From Polyangium jinanense (GTDB lineage Bacteria; Myxococcota; Polyangia; Polyangiales; Polyangiaceae): a stretch of 64,000 nt of DNA. The notes below the pieces were generated by a model. It saw only the letters and a program-made list of their open reading frames with translations. It was not told the origin of the DNA and made no database searches. Positions within the stretch are counted from its first letter, which is position 1. Every line of letters starts with the position of its first letter. Position numbers and translations under genes: made by a program. The stretch is taken from NCBI RefSeq assembly GCF_028435365.1, contig NZ_JAGTJJ010000021.1, positions 62,001-126,000 on the forward strand. The letters are read 5' to 3'. Shown piece by piece: positions 8,833 to 17,214 of the stretch.

Positions 8833-10905
8833 ATGGGAAGGGTGAAGATCCTGTTTCTCGGCGCGAATGCGCGCAATACCACGCGCCTCCAGGTCGGTCT
8901 CGAGGTCGGCCACGTGAAAGACGAAATTGCGAAGGCTGGCGCCGGCGACTTTCTTCACGTCGAAGCCGAGTTTGCCGTGAGACCCGAACAATTGCAGAGC
9001 CATCTGCAGAAGCACGCGCCCGAAGTGCTTCATTTCAGCGGTCATGGCGGTGGGAGAAGGGGGCGCTCGGGGGCTCGGTCGGGCGCAGAGGGAATCACAC
9101 GAGAATTCATCGACGAGACGGCAGAGCAAGACGCAGGCGCCATTCTGCTGGAAGATCGGGACGGGAACGCCGTGGCGGTGCGCCCCGAGGCGCTGACCAC
9201 GCTCATCCAGATCGTGCAGCGAGGCACACCCTTGCGCTGTGTGGTGCTGAATGCCTGCTTCACGAAAAAGCAGGCCGAGGATCTCGCGCGGCACGTCGAT
9301 TGCGTGATCGGCATGAAATGCGCCATCGGCGATGCGTCCGCGATTGCTTTCGCCGTGGGCTTCTACCGGGCGCTCGCCAAAGGCAGCAGCGTCAAGACGG
9401 CGTTCGACTTCGGATGCAACGAGATCGACCTGCGGGGCCTTCCCGATGAAGACGTGCCGGAGCTACACCATCGACCCGAGCGAAATCCGGACTCCATCCG
9501 ATTACGGACTGCCTCGAGGCCATCGCCGCCGAACCTCGAAGGCTCTCCGCCCGGAAAACAGGAGCTCGTCATGCTGCTGCTCGCGGCAAACCCAGATCGG
9601 CAGGCGCGGTTACGGAGTGACCGCGAGGTCCGGCAGATCCAGGAGCGACTCTTGAAGACCAATCAGGGCAGAGGCATGGTCGTGCACGTACGCTGGGCCG
9701 TATGTCCGGACGATGTATTGCAGGCCGTGCTCGACCTACGCCCGCGCATCGTGCATTTCAGCGGATATGCCATGACGCCCCAAGGGATCCTGCTCGAAGA
9801 CGATGTCGGCGACACGAGAGCGGTCAGCGGTCATGTGCTTGCCGAGCTTTTTGGTGCCCTGCGGGACGAGATCCGGTTGGTCGTTCTCAACGCGCGCGAC
9901 TCCCAATCGCATGCGGAGGCAATGATCCGGCATATCGATGCGGCGATCGGGATGTCCCGCTCCATCGAGGACGGTGCCGCAATCGCATTCGCGTCGGCGT
10001 TCTACCAGGCGATCGCCTCTGGACTTTCCCTCGGCGATGCTTTCGAGGTCGCCCGGAGCGCATTGCGACTGAACGGCCTGCCCGGTGCAGAGATTCCCAT
10101 GCTGTTCTCGCGCGCCGGCGTCGATGTCGCGCGGACCATTCTCTTCGAGCCTACCGAGCGCCTCGCCGGCACGGCTTCCGTGCCGCGCGCTCACGATCAC
10201 GGCATACCGGCGAGGGATGGCCTCGGCGCAGGTGATCGCTTCCGCGGCAGCACGGCGAGCGAGCCTGCCGATCTCCTCGCGACCACGGCCGAGCTCCTCG
10301 CGGCGGCTTGTCCGGACGAAGCCTCCTTTGCCGCGCTCCTCGCGCGGGTGGGCGTCTCGTGCGCGCGCATCCCTGCCTTACGCTCGCTCGAGGCGCGGTG
10401 CGAATGCCTGCTTCTCGATCTCGCGCACGCGGATCGGGCGCGAGGGCTCGATGTCCTCGCCGACGCGCTTTCCCGCCTCGATCGGCCAGGGATCGCCGCA
10501 GCCGCTGCCGTGCGACGCTTCGCGGCCGCCGCCAAGGACAATGGGTCGGATTCGATGGATGCGCTTTGGATTTCGCTTTGCCGCCGCGGCGATGGCTGGA
10601 TGCTCGAATTCCGGGCACCAGGGCATGCGTGCGGCGGCACGGTTGGATCCACGCGGAGCGCGAGGGTACCGGTCGCCAAAGAGACTGTCATTCAGGTCGA
10701 CGTCAAGGAAGCGGGCGTGGCCGTGCGCGTCCAGGCCGGGGTCGAGAGCCCTCTGATTGGCCTCAAGGCGCGGGTCTGGACGGGGCTTACCACGCTGTCG
10801 AAGCACTTGATGCCATGGTTCGACGAGCGCCTCGGCCCCACGGCCGTCGAGGAACTAACGCTGCTCGAGGCCGCCACGACTTGGAGTGAGCTCGATGCTG
10901 CATAG
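8833..10905 (+). CDS. Tandem CHAT-domain (caspase-like) protein, second domain catalytically dead
   Basis: The 690-residue protein has two CHAT-like domains. CHAT domains are caspase-fold cysteine proteases. Residues 4-200 carry the His motif HFSGHG (H71) and the Cys motif VVLNAC (C142), and so could be active. Residues 244-440 repeat the same fold (VMLLLAANPDRQARLR, VHFSGYA, VVLNARDS), but the His position is Tyr312 and the Cys position is Arg355, so this copy should be inactive. Domain 1 also has a Gly/Arg-rich insertion of about 28 residues after H71. Residues 480-550 form an all-helical segment resembling effector-associated adaptor domains, and the last 115 residues look beta-rich. No signal peptide is seen. 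GGAGG at 8821-8825 precedes the ATG by seven bases. The next gene overlaps this one, indicating translational coupling. Proteolysis on sensing a trigger is inferred. Confidence 0.8.
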   Translation: MGRVKILFLGANARNTTRLQVGLEVGHVKDEIAKAGAGDFLHVEAEFAVRPEQLQSHLQKHAPEVLHFSGHGGGRRGRSGARSGAEGITREFIDETAEQDAGAILLEDRDGNAVAVRPEALTTLIQIVQRGTPLRCVVLNACFTKKQAEDLARHVDCVIGMKCAIGDASAIAFAVGFYRALAKGSSVKTAFDFGCNEIDLRGLPDEDVPELHHRPERNPDSIRLRTASRPSPPNLEGSPPGKQELVMLLLAANPDRQARLRSDREVRQIQERLLKTNQGRGMVVHVRWAVCPDDVLQAVLDLRPRIVHFSGYAMTPQGILLEDDVGDTRAVSGHVLAELFGALRDEIRLVVLNARDSQSHAEAMIRHIDAAIGMSRSIEDGAAIAFASAFYQAIASGLSLGDAFEVARSALRLNGLPGAEIPMLFSRAGVDVARTILFEPTERLAGTASVPRAHDHGIPARDGLGAGDRFRGSTASEPADLLATTAELLAAACPDEASFAALLARVGVSCARIPALRSLEARCECLLLDLAHADRARGLDVLADALSRLDRPGIAAAAAVRRFAAAAKDNGSDSMDALWISLCRRGDGWMLEFRAPGHACGGTVGSTRSARVPVAKETVIQVDVKEAGVAVRVQAGVESPLIGLKARVWTGLTTLSKHLMPWFDERLGPTAVEELTLLEAATTWSELDAA

Positions 10906-12475
10906 AATGTCGTCGCTGCTGCTGCTGCTCATGTCATTCTTGCCGTCCGCGATCGGCTGCAGCGCCGCGGCGCCGAAACCTCCGGCGCCCGTGCGGAAAC
11001 CGGTGATGGGCGCAGGGATACCGCTCTCGCAGTTCTCGGTCGAGGTCGTGATCCCCGGCGGCAACCCCTCCTCGGTCGGAAGTCTGCGGCGCGGTGATGT
11101 CGATAGCGGCGAACGTACGGCTGATCTGAACGACGGTCCGATCCATGTGTGGATCGCTGCGCGGGCGGCGCATCGAGCAGAGGCCATTTATATGGTGGGC
11201 CGCGCAGACGCTGCATGCAATCTGCGAATCTCCGGCTTCTTGGAGGACATCGCAAATGACCCCGCGTTCAAGAGCGCATGGATCACGTACGGCGTCTCGC
11301 TGATCAGAGCGGCTGATCTTTCGCAGCAACAGCGCTTGGGTGAGCTGGGTGAGAAGCTCGCCAACACGACGGTGCACGAGGACTGCAGTGGCCAAGTCAA
11401 GCTACATCGATTGCGCGCGGATGAGATCCATGCCGCATCCGAAAAGATGCACAAGCTCGCAGGGAAGGTCTTCCAGAGCGCGGAACGAGTGGGCCGGCCC
11501 ATCCTCTTATGGCATAACGCCTTCGATGGGCTCCCGCGGTTCGTGCCCGTGGCCATGGGCGCCGATGGAGCGCCGCTCACGATCCATCTCTCCCTGGAAG
11601 AACTCAAAATTCCGAATGCAGTCTTGCGAGGCCTGACCCTCGACGGGATGACGCGCCAAATTGGCCATCTGGAGGCGGAGGTCGAGCACGTCGAACTGGT
11701 GCTGGACCTGTTGCGCCCCGGAGGACAGTACCCCAAGAGGATCGTGTACAAGGGGTCCCAATTCAATGACACTGCCATTCCCGAAATTCGTTCGAGAATC
11801 GTGGCCGCGCGGACGAACATCGAGCGCGCGCTCGAATACGAGGAACAAGCCATCGAGGCGACGCTCCTGCTTGGACGCGCCCCTTCCCGCTTCGTTCGGT
11901 TCGCGGACTCTCTCCGGCACGCGCGGGCGGAGAATCAGCACGTGCTCGAACGGCTCGACCACATTGCGTCGGGATCGGACGTGCACGAAGTCGTATTCGG
12001 TGACGTCGAGTTCGCGGCGATTGACACGACTCCTTCTGCGGGCGCCGTGAAGATACTCGAGGGCCAGCGTGAGACGCTGCGCGCCAAGATCGCTCAGGCC
12101 AAGGGTGCCGAGAAGAAGCGGCTAACCAGCCCCATACCCGTGCTCGTGGACGCGTTCCTGCGCGGCTGGCCAGCCTCGTTCGATTCTCGAGAAACGAACG
12201 AAATGTACGATCGATGGATCCTGGCCCAGCAGGAGAAGGTATGGGACTCGATCGAAAAGAAGCTGTCGCAAGCGGGCATCACCTTCTCGAAGGCCAGTCA
12301 TAGTCTTCTTCTATCGAACGTGATGTTTCACGCGCGCCTTTCCGAAGACGAGCGCAGCGTGCTGGTGACGCCGACGTACGTCATGTCCGGCCCAGGATTT
12401 CAGGTCGCCGACGTCCGTGCAGGCGTAGTTCGCTACGAATCCGCGTCCGCCGAGCAGAACCTGATTGCACGGTAA
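10895..12475 (+). CDS. Lipoprotein of the CHAT operon, mostly helical
   Basis: This protein has 526 residues from ATG 10895, which follows GGAGTGAG at 10883-10890. A GTG at 10886 and an ATG at 10907 are alternatives. The N-terminus, MLHRMSSLLLLLMSFLPSAIGCSAA, is a lipoprotein signal with the Cys in SAIGC. The rest is largely alpha-helical with long charged helices (residues 140-200 and 230-300) suggestive of coiled coil. I do not recognise a family. It overlaps the CHAT gene by 11 bp and leads into the next gene after 14 bp, so it is part of the same transcript. A membrane-anchored sensor or target tied to the cytoplasmic CHAT proteins is possible but unproven. Confidence 0.75.
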   Translation: MLHRMSSLLLLLMSFLPSAIGCSAAAPKPPAPVRKPVMGAGIPLSQFSVEVVIPGGNPSSVGSLRRGDVDSGERTADLNDGPIHVWIAARAAHRAEAIYMVGRADAACNLRISGFLEDIANDPAFKSAWITYGVSLIRAADLSQQQRLGELGEKLANTTVHEDCSGQVKLHRLRADEIHAASEKMHKLAGKVFQSAERVGRPILLWHNAFDGLPRFVPVAMGADGAPLTIHLSLEELKIPNAVLRGLTLDGMTRQIGHLEAEVEHVELVLDLLRPGGQYPKRIVYKGSQFNDTAIPEIRSRIVAARTNIERALEYEEQAIEATLLLGRAPSRFVRFADSLRHARAENQHVLERLDHIASGSDVHEVVFGDVEFAAIDTTPSAGAVKILEGQRETLRAKIAQAKGAEKKRLTSPIPVLVDAFLRGWPASFDSRETNEMYDRWILAQQEKVWDSIEKKLSQAGITFSKASHSLLLSNVMFHARLSEDERSVLVTPTYVMSGPGFQVADVRAGVVRYESASAEQNLIAR

Positions 12476-12489
12476 GCGGGAGGTCCACC

Positions 12490-13221
12490 ATGTCATCATC
12501 GCGGTTTGCATCCTACATTTCGTTCCTCGTTGCATTCCTCCTCGCTGGGCAGCTCTGGGCCGGGAAATCCAGCGTGCCGCCTCTCCGTCCCCCTGTTCGC
12601 TCGGCCCCCGCGGGCGCGGCGAAGGTCGAGACACCATTGCCGCAAACGAGCCCGGTCGTCGCGAAGCTGCGGGAGGAGCTGCGCGTCCCCGGCACCAAAC
12701 CGAGCGAGCTCCCCAGCGCACCGCCGGTCAAGGCCCCTGCGGTCGATGCTGCGGGTGCGACCACGGCGGGGCGTGTGGAGCGGCCCAGTTATTTGTCGCT
12801 CGAGCTATCGGTTCGCTCTCGACTCGAATCCAAAGACCCGATCAAAATGGATGCAGCCGCCTTCGAGGCGAAAGGGATCCCCGCAGGCGTACGTCCCGGC
12901 ACGACACCACCACCGCCGACCGCAACGGTATCTTTCACAGGCAACGAGTTGGTCGTCGATTTTCGGGCGGCTGGGACCGAGATCATCAAGGTGGAGTTGC
13001 CCAAGGGAAACATCAACAAGGAAGTGTTGCTCGAGAGGCTGAAGGACGCAATACGGCTACTGCCCAAGGCACTCGAAACCCAGCCGAACCGCATCGACGA
13101 AATCGTTTGCACCGAAACGAACTGCTCCGCCGTCATCAGAGGAAAGGCTCTCGAATTCGTGCCGGCCGAACAGACCGAGCATGACGAGCACGAGGCGCCG
13201 ACCCAGGTCGCGACGAGGTAA
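12490..13221 (+). CDS. Secreted protein of the CHAT operon
   Basis: This 243-residue protein starts at ATG 12490 behind GGGAGGTCCACC. The signal peptide MSSSRFASYISFLVAFLLAGQLWAG is followed by a long Pro/Ala-rich linker to about residue 95. A compact domain then contains VSFTGNELVVDFRAAGTEII and a C-terminal helix-strand unit with a Cys pair (VCTETNCSAVI). The Cys pair could form a disulfide in the periplasm. No family is recognised. The next gene begins three bases after its stop. It may partner the preceding lipoprotein in the cell envelope. Confidence 0.7.
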   Translation: MSSSRFASYISFLVAFLLAGQLWAGKSSVPPLRPPVRSAPAGAAKVETPLPQTSPVVAKLREELRVPGTKPSELPSAPPVKAPAVDAAGATTAGRVERPSYLSLELSVRSRLESKDPIKMDAAAFEAKGIPAGVRPGTTPPPPTATVSFTGNELVVDFRAAGTEIIKVELPKGNINKEVLLERLKDAIRLLPKALETQPNRIDEIVCTETNCSAVIRGKALEFVPAEQTEHDEHEAPTQVATR

Positions 13222-13224
13222 GCC

Positions 13225-14310
13225 GTGCAGCTCGCTCTCCTTGATATTGTGCCTCAGGGCTCGGAGATCGGCGTGCGCTTGGCCCCTCCCGAATACGAGC
13301 TCATCCTCAGCGCGGATCGCGTGCGTTCCCGAGCGGAGATGGTCCGGCAAGCCGTATCCCTCCGCCGGGAAGGCGGCGGTCTCGGCGCCTATAGTGGCAG
13401 TCCAGATCAGGACATGGCGACGGGTCGCGCAGAGATCGCCTGGCGGATCCTACGTGCTTGGGATGCCGAACATGTCGTCGCGCCGCTGCTCGCGGAGTTG
13501 TCCGCGCGGGAGGCGATCGTAGCTTATCCCGGAGCGAGCGAACTCGAGCACTTCAGTTTCCGTGCTTCGCTCCGCGAGATGATCCGAACCGCCGTCGTCG
13601 AATCGGATGTATTGATGCGTCTTCCGAGCTTGCCCCTCTGGCACGTTCGCGCATTCGACAGGCTCTTCGGCATCTCCGCGACGAACACGCTTCCACTCGT
13701 GGATCCAGCTCGAACCGTCGTGCTGCTCGCGCCGCTCGCGGCCGAGGGCGGATTCCTGCAGCGATTGTCCCGCTTGCCTCGGCCCGTAGCTCGCCGCGTT
13801 CTCGAGCAATCTCCTGCGCAACTCCAGCAGATCCAGCGGATCCACACGCTCGAGACTCTATTGCGAGAGCTCGCGCGTGATACCGGTGTCGAGCTCGTGA
13901 GTCCAGTGACTCGAGCTGATCTCCTCGAGCACCTCTCGCCTCCTTGCGCTGGCCGATCCTTGATCCTCGTGGCGCATCAGGACGAACACGGTTTGCACCT
14001 ACACGACGGTCCGCTGGATCTCGGCACGCTTCGCGCTGCGTTCAGCGAGCGGATCAAGGCTGGGGCACCTACGTACGATAGCGTGCTGCTCGCGGTTTGT
14101 TTGGCCGAAGAGCCGAGCAACCTCGCCGTCTGTTTCCAGGCTGCGGGCTGCCCGGTCGTCATTTCGCACGGCTTCATCACGTTTTACGGTCGAGTTCTCG
14201 CGCTGCTCGCTTGCGCGCTCGAAATCCTCATGCTGCGTGGCCCACGGCCGCTGCCGAGCCTCGTCGACGAGGCTTGGCTCTCCACCTCACCCGTTCGGCT
14301 ACGTGGGTAG
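13225..14310 (+). CDS. CHAT-like putative cysteine protease
   Basis: This 361-residue protein starts at GTG 13225, seven bases after GAGG. Residues 1-240 are an unrecognised, largely helical region. Residues 243-330 follow the caspase/CHAT layout: a strand ending LILVAH (H251), a short hairpin (HGLHLHDGPLDLG), a helix, then a strand ending SVLLAVC (C292), a helix with further Cys, and VVISHG. H251 and C292 are the likely catalytic pair. The similarity to CHAT is structural pattern only and far weaker than in the first operon gene, so confidence in the enzyme class is moderate. It is separated from its neighbours by 3 and 13 bases. Two different caspase-like genes in one operon suggest a cascade or an enzyme-and-regulator arrangement. 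Confidence 0.6.
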   Translation: MQLALLDIVPQGSEIGVRLAPPEYELILSADRVRSRAEMVRQAVSLRREGGGLGAYSGSPDQDMATGRAEIAWRILRAWDAEHVVAPLLAELSAREAIVAYPGASELEHFSFRASLREMIRTAVVESDVLMRLPSLPLWHVRAFDRLFGISATNTLPLVDPARTVVLLAPLAAEGGFLQRLSRLPRPVARRVLEQSPAQLQQIQRIHTLETLLRELARDTGVELVSPVTRADLLEHLSPPCAGRSLILVAHQDEHGLHLHDGPLDLGTLRAAFSERIKAGAPTYDSVLLAVCLAEEPSNLAVCFQAAGCPVVISHGFITFYGRVLALLACALEILMLRGPRPLPSLVDEAWLSTSPVRLRG

Positions 14311-14323
14311 CAAAGGCTGTGTC

Positions 14324-15301
14324 ATGAAACATTTGCATTGTCTCGTGCTCCTTCTGGCATTGACGAACCTCGCCGGTTGCGGTGGTCAAGAGCAGCAGTC
14401 CGTCAAATACATTTCCGAGTACACGGTCGATTACCAGCCAGAACAATCGCTTTCGCTGTCGGAGGCCCGGTACGGCTTCAGGACGAAGCTCACGCAGTAC
14501 AAGTCCTACGGCGAACCAGCCCCCGAGCCGCCTCCGGGCGTGTTCCGCAAGATCCGATACGATGCTCCAGCCGGTAAGCTCGCGGCGTACATCAGCCCCG
14601 ACCCGCAAGATGGTAAGAAACACCCGGCGATCATCTGGGTCGTCGGAGGCCTCGACTATAACTCGATCGGCAATCTCTGGACGGAATTGCCCGACGACGC
14701 TGACCAAAATGCGAGCGATTACCGCAGGGCCGGTATCATCATGATGTTTCCATCGCAGCGTGGTGGCAACGACAACCCAGGCTTCAAGGAAGCATTTTTC
14801 GGAGAAGTCGACGACATCATTGCCGCCGCCGATCACCTTGCCAAGCAGGAGTACGTGGACCCCAATCGCATCTACCTGGGCGGTCATAGCTGTGGCGGCG
14901 CGCTGGTCCTTCTGGTGGCCGAGTCGACCGCTCGCTTCCGCGCCGTCTTCTCCTTCGGACCGATCGACGATATAACGCGCTGGGGCCCGGGGATCATTCT
15001 ATTCGATACTTCGGACCCACGGGAGGCCGAGCTTCGGGCGCCGATACGCTGGCTACACTCGATCCAGAGTCCAGTGTTCGTGCTCGAAGGCACCGCGGGG
15101 GGTAACGTTCGTGCGCTTCACGCCATGGCACGAGCTTCCAGAAACGACAACGTTCATTTCTACGCAGTGGAGGGAGCGGACCATGGCAGCATCCTCGAAC
15201 CCACGAATGCGCTCATCGCGAAGAAAATCTTGCGCGATGTCGGACCGACGACCAACCTGACCTTCGATGAGGAGGAGCTCAATCGTCCATTCGCGGAATG
15301 A
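14324..15301 (+). CDS. Alpha/beta-hydrolase lipoprotein (prolyl-oligopeptidase/dienelactone-hydrolase type)
   Basis: ATG 14324 gives 325 residues beginning MKHLHCLVLLLALTNLAGCG, a lipoprotein signal with lipobox NLAGC. The body is an alpha/beta hydrolase. It shows a strand PAIIWVVGG, the oxyanion region, a nucleophile elbow GGHSCGGAL with Ser189, and a late GADHGS with His287. The usual acidic residue is not in its standard place: the strand VFVLEG is followed by TAGGN, leaving Glu255 as a candidate. The enzyme would act at the membrane surface on an ester or peptide. It closes the five-gene CHAT operon, and an IS3-family remnant follows about 80 bp later. Confidence 0.8.
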   Translation: MKHLHCLVLLLALTNLAGCGGQEQQSVKYISEYTVDYQPEQSLSLSEARYGFRTKLTQYKSYGEPAPEPPPGVFRKIRYDAPAGKLAAYISPDPQDGKKHPAIIWVVGGLDYNSIGNLWTELPDDADQNASDYRRAGIIMMFPSQRGGNDNPGFKEAFFGEVDDIIAAADHLAKQEYVDPNRIYLGGHSCGGALVLLVAESTARFRAVFSFGPIDDITRWGPGIILFDTSDPREAELRAPIRWLHSIQSPVFVLEGTAGGNVRALHAMARASRNDNVHFYAVEGADHGSILEPTNALIAKKILRDVGPTTNLTFDEEELNRPFAE

Positions 15302-15384
15302 TGCTTGAATCGAAAGACCTCGCGGCGGCAGCAGAGAGCCTCGCTCACAGCCGGCTTCGTGTACCTCTCGTGTATCTCGAATGA

Positions 15385-15501
15385 TGGGATGAGTTCTACC
15401 TCGAGCGGTTCTATAACCACGACCGGCGGCACTCGTACCTGGGGTACCTCAGCCCGGTCGAGTTCGAATGGAGAGCACAAGTGGCCGCGTTCGCGGCATA
15501 G
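15385..15501 (+). pseudogene. 3' remnant of an IS3-family transposase (OrfB end)
   Basis: The frame encodes a tail with the segment ERFYNHDRRHSYLGYLSP followed by VEFE, matching the conserved C-terminus of IS3-family DDE transposases (FYN..RRHS.LGYLSP). It begins just after an in-frame TGA at 15382 and ends at TAG 15499-15501. Everything upstream of it is missing, so this is a dead fragment. It marks the left edge of the accessory zone, directly after the CHAT operon. Confidence 0.75.
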
Positions 15502-15759
15502 TCGGTTTGTCCACAGCCGCGGGGGAAGATCAGTCCGCCTCCCTCAGAGGAACATGATCACCGTGCATTACGGCTCCCACGGCAAACCCCGCAAGAACGG
15601 CCGGATCTACCACATCCCGACACGCCTCGAGGGACTCGACCGAGCGGTACGCTCACCTCGCGCCGGGGGCTCTGCTCGCCCCCGCCGCCCGCCTCGATCT
15701 ATCCAGATCTATCCACCGGCGGGACGGCGAGAGGAGCTAACCCCACGGAATCACTCAGC

Positions 15760-15828
15760 ACCCCCGGCAGGAATTGGACCTGCGACCTTCGGTGTAGGAA
15801 ATGCGTTCGGTGCTCTGAACAGGGGGGC
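15760..15828 (-). pseudogene. Degenerate tRNA-Arg(CCT)-like sequence
   Basis: Read on the reverse strand, the segment matches the layout of bacterial tRNA-Arg(CCT). It has an acceptor-like GCCCCCC, an anticodon loop containing TTTCCTA, then CCGAAGGTCGCAGG, a T-arm and the 3' acceptor strand CGGGGGT. It is broken: most of the D-arm is deleted, the anticodon stem no longer pairs, and the T-loop is TCCAATT instead of TTCGAAT. At 69 nt it is too short. It is probably a relic of a tRNA carried by, or used as an attachment site for, a mobile element. Confidence 0.55.
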
Positions 15829-16254
15829 TGTCGCCTTTTCGCGAGGGGGTGCGGAGGGGGCTGGTGGAGAGCCTGGAACGCCCTCGGGGCGATGACGCTA
15901 CTCGCCACGACAGACGCCGCCGACAGCGCTGACCGCGACGTCGGCCTCGCTGTGGTCACCCCGTCCGACGACCAGCCCAGCGCGTAGGATGGCAGTCTTG
16001 ATCAGGGCGTCACCAACCGGCGCCTCTGATGTGCTCGCGCGGTGCTGGCATCGTGAAGGTGCGGCACGTCGGCACGAAATCTATGACGCGTACATAGATG
16101 GATGGCGCGACACTGTGGTTCACAGCATCGAGGGGTTCGTCGCTTCGTCCTCGATTTGGCCGAGGATAACCGCCATGCAATCATTCCCCTTGACCACGCC
16201 TGACATCGGGAGTATTCGCTCGCCCCGAACACAGGAAAAAGAAAGGCATATCTC
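15829..16254. other. Intergenic stretch, nothing recognised
   Basis: Open frames here lack a ribosome site and resemble no known family. The stretch lies between the tRNA relic and a small lipoprotein gene whose promoter it should contain. Confidence 0.5.
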
Positions 16255-16698
16255 ATGTTCAGCACTCGAACGTCTCTTACCCTTGTCGCCATTGTGTTTT
16301 TCGGACTGTTTGGTGCGGGTTGCGATAACAAGCCCGCGGCGGAGGGCGCCAAGCCCGGAGAGGCCAAGCCGGAAGGCAAGGCCGAGCAGAAGGCCGAAAA
16401 GAAAGCAGAGCCCGCAAGTGCCAAGGTCGCCTCCTGCAACGTGATCAAGACCGAAAGCATTTGCCGGCAGTTCGGCGATGAGAACATCTCGGCGGCCGGC
16501 GAGGACTTCCTCAAGAACATGTGTACCGGCGAATTCAAGATGGCGGCGTGTCCGGCAGACAAGCGCGTTGGATCCTGCGCGACCCCGGAAGGAACGAAGA
16601 TCTACTACAACGACGGCCCGCTCCCCAAGGCGGCGGATGCGGCGGCCAAGGCGTGCAAAGAGGGGGTGCCCGCAGGGGAATGGAAAGCGGGACAGTGA
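16255..16698 (+). CDS. Small lipoprotein, Lys/Ala/Glu-rich linker and Cys domain
   Basis: This 147-residue protein starts at ATG 16255, with AAAGG ten bases upstream. The signal MFSTRTSLTLVAIVFFGLFGAGCDN has lipobox GAGC. Residues 27-56 are a repetitive KPEGKAEQKAEKKAEPA linker, and the C-terminal 90 residues carry six Cys (SCNVIKTESICRQF, NMCTGEF, AACPAD, GSCATPEG, KACKEG) that could form three disulfides. Proteins of this plan are common in myxobacterial genomes and have no known role. It stands alone. Confidence 0.75.
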   Translation: MFSTRTSLTLVAIVFFGLFGAGCDNKPAAEGAKPGEAKPEGKAEQKAEKKAEPASAKVASCNVIKTESICRQFGDENISAAGEDFLKNMCTGEFKMAACPADKRVGSCATPEGTKIYYNDGPLPKAADAAAKACKEGVPAGEWKAGQ

Positions 16699-16978
16699 GC
16701 AGGGCAAACAACCTGCCCTTTCCGACCGGCGCCGCGTAGCTTCCCATCCACCAACTTCGTCCGACGCCGGCCCGGTTTTGCGGTGCGCGTCGCAGCTTGT
16801 TTTACCTGCCACGCCCCCGCCGAGCCGCCCCCGCCTCTCAACGAGACTGCCCCCAACGCCTGCCGCTGGCTAGGCCTCGCACCGAGCAAATCCTGACTGC
16901 GCACGGCTGCACAAGCTTTGCTCTGGAAACGGGACCGAGAAACCCCATCATCAACAGAAGGCCCTATCACGGCCGCCT

Positions 16979-17133
16979 TCACGCCTTTGGCTTCGTGAAG
17001 GGCAGCAAGCGGCGGGGTTGTCGATGAGCAGCTTGCGCAGCTCGGCGTCGATCAAGCCCACCTTGCGGAAGCGCGGCACGACCCGCTTGAGGATGTGACC
17101 ATAGCCCCAGCCGCGCCGAACCGGGGCATCTTG
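16979..17133 (-). pseudogene. C-terminal fragment of a phosphotriesterase-family hydrolase
   Basis: The reverse-strand frame after a TAG at 17134-17136 reads RGWGYGHILKRVVPRFRKVG and then LIDAELRKLLIDNP, matching the end of phosphotriesterase-like amidohydrolases (YGH.L..V.P.L...G......L...NP). A frameshift after DNP moves the remaining RRLLPF into the adjacent frame, which ends at 16979. The metal-binding barrel is absent, so this is a dead remnant. The remaining sequence between 16699 and 17214 shows nothing else. Confidence 0.5.
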
Positions 17134-17214
17134 CTACTTTCGTTGTATTGCGTGGGCCGAACGCCGTTTTCGCCGAGGCACGGGGAGCGGCTAGACGTGG
17201 ACCGTGCCTGGGCT

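Noticed and set aside
15760..15828. A functional tRNA gene
   Set aside because: The D-arm is missing, the anticodon stem is unpaired and the T-loop is altered, so it cannot fold as a working tRNA.
15305..15895. Open frame after the CHAT operon
   Set aside because: It runs across an IS3-family remnant in another frame and the tRNA relic. It has no ribosome site or recognisable domain.
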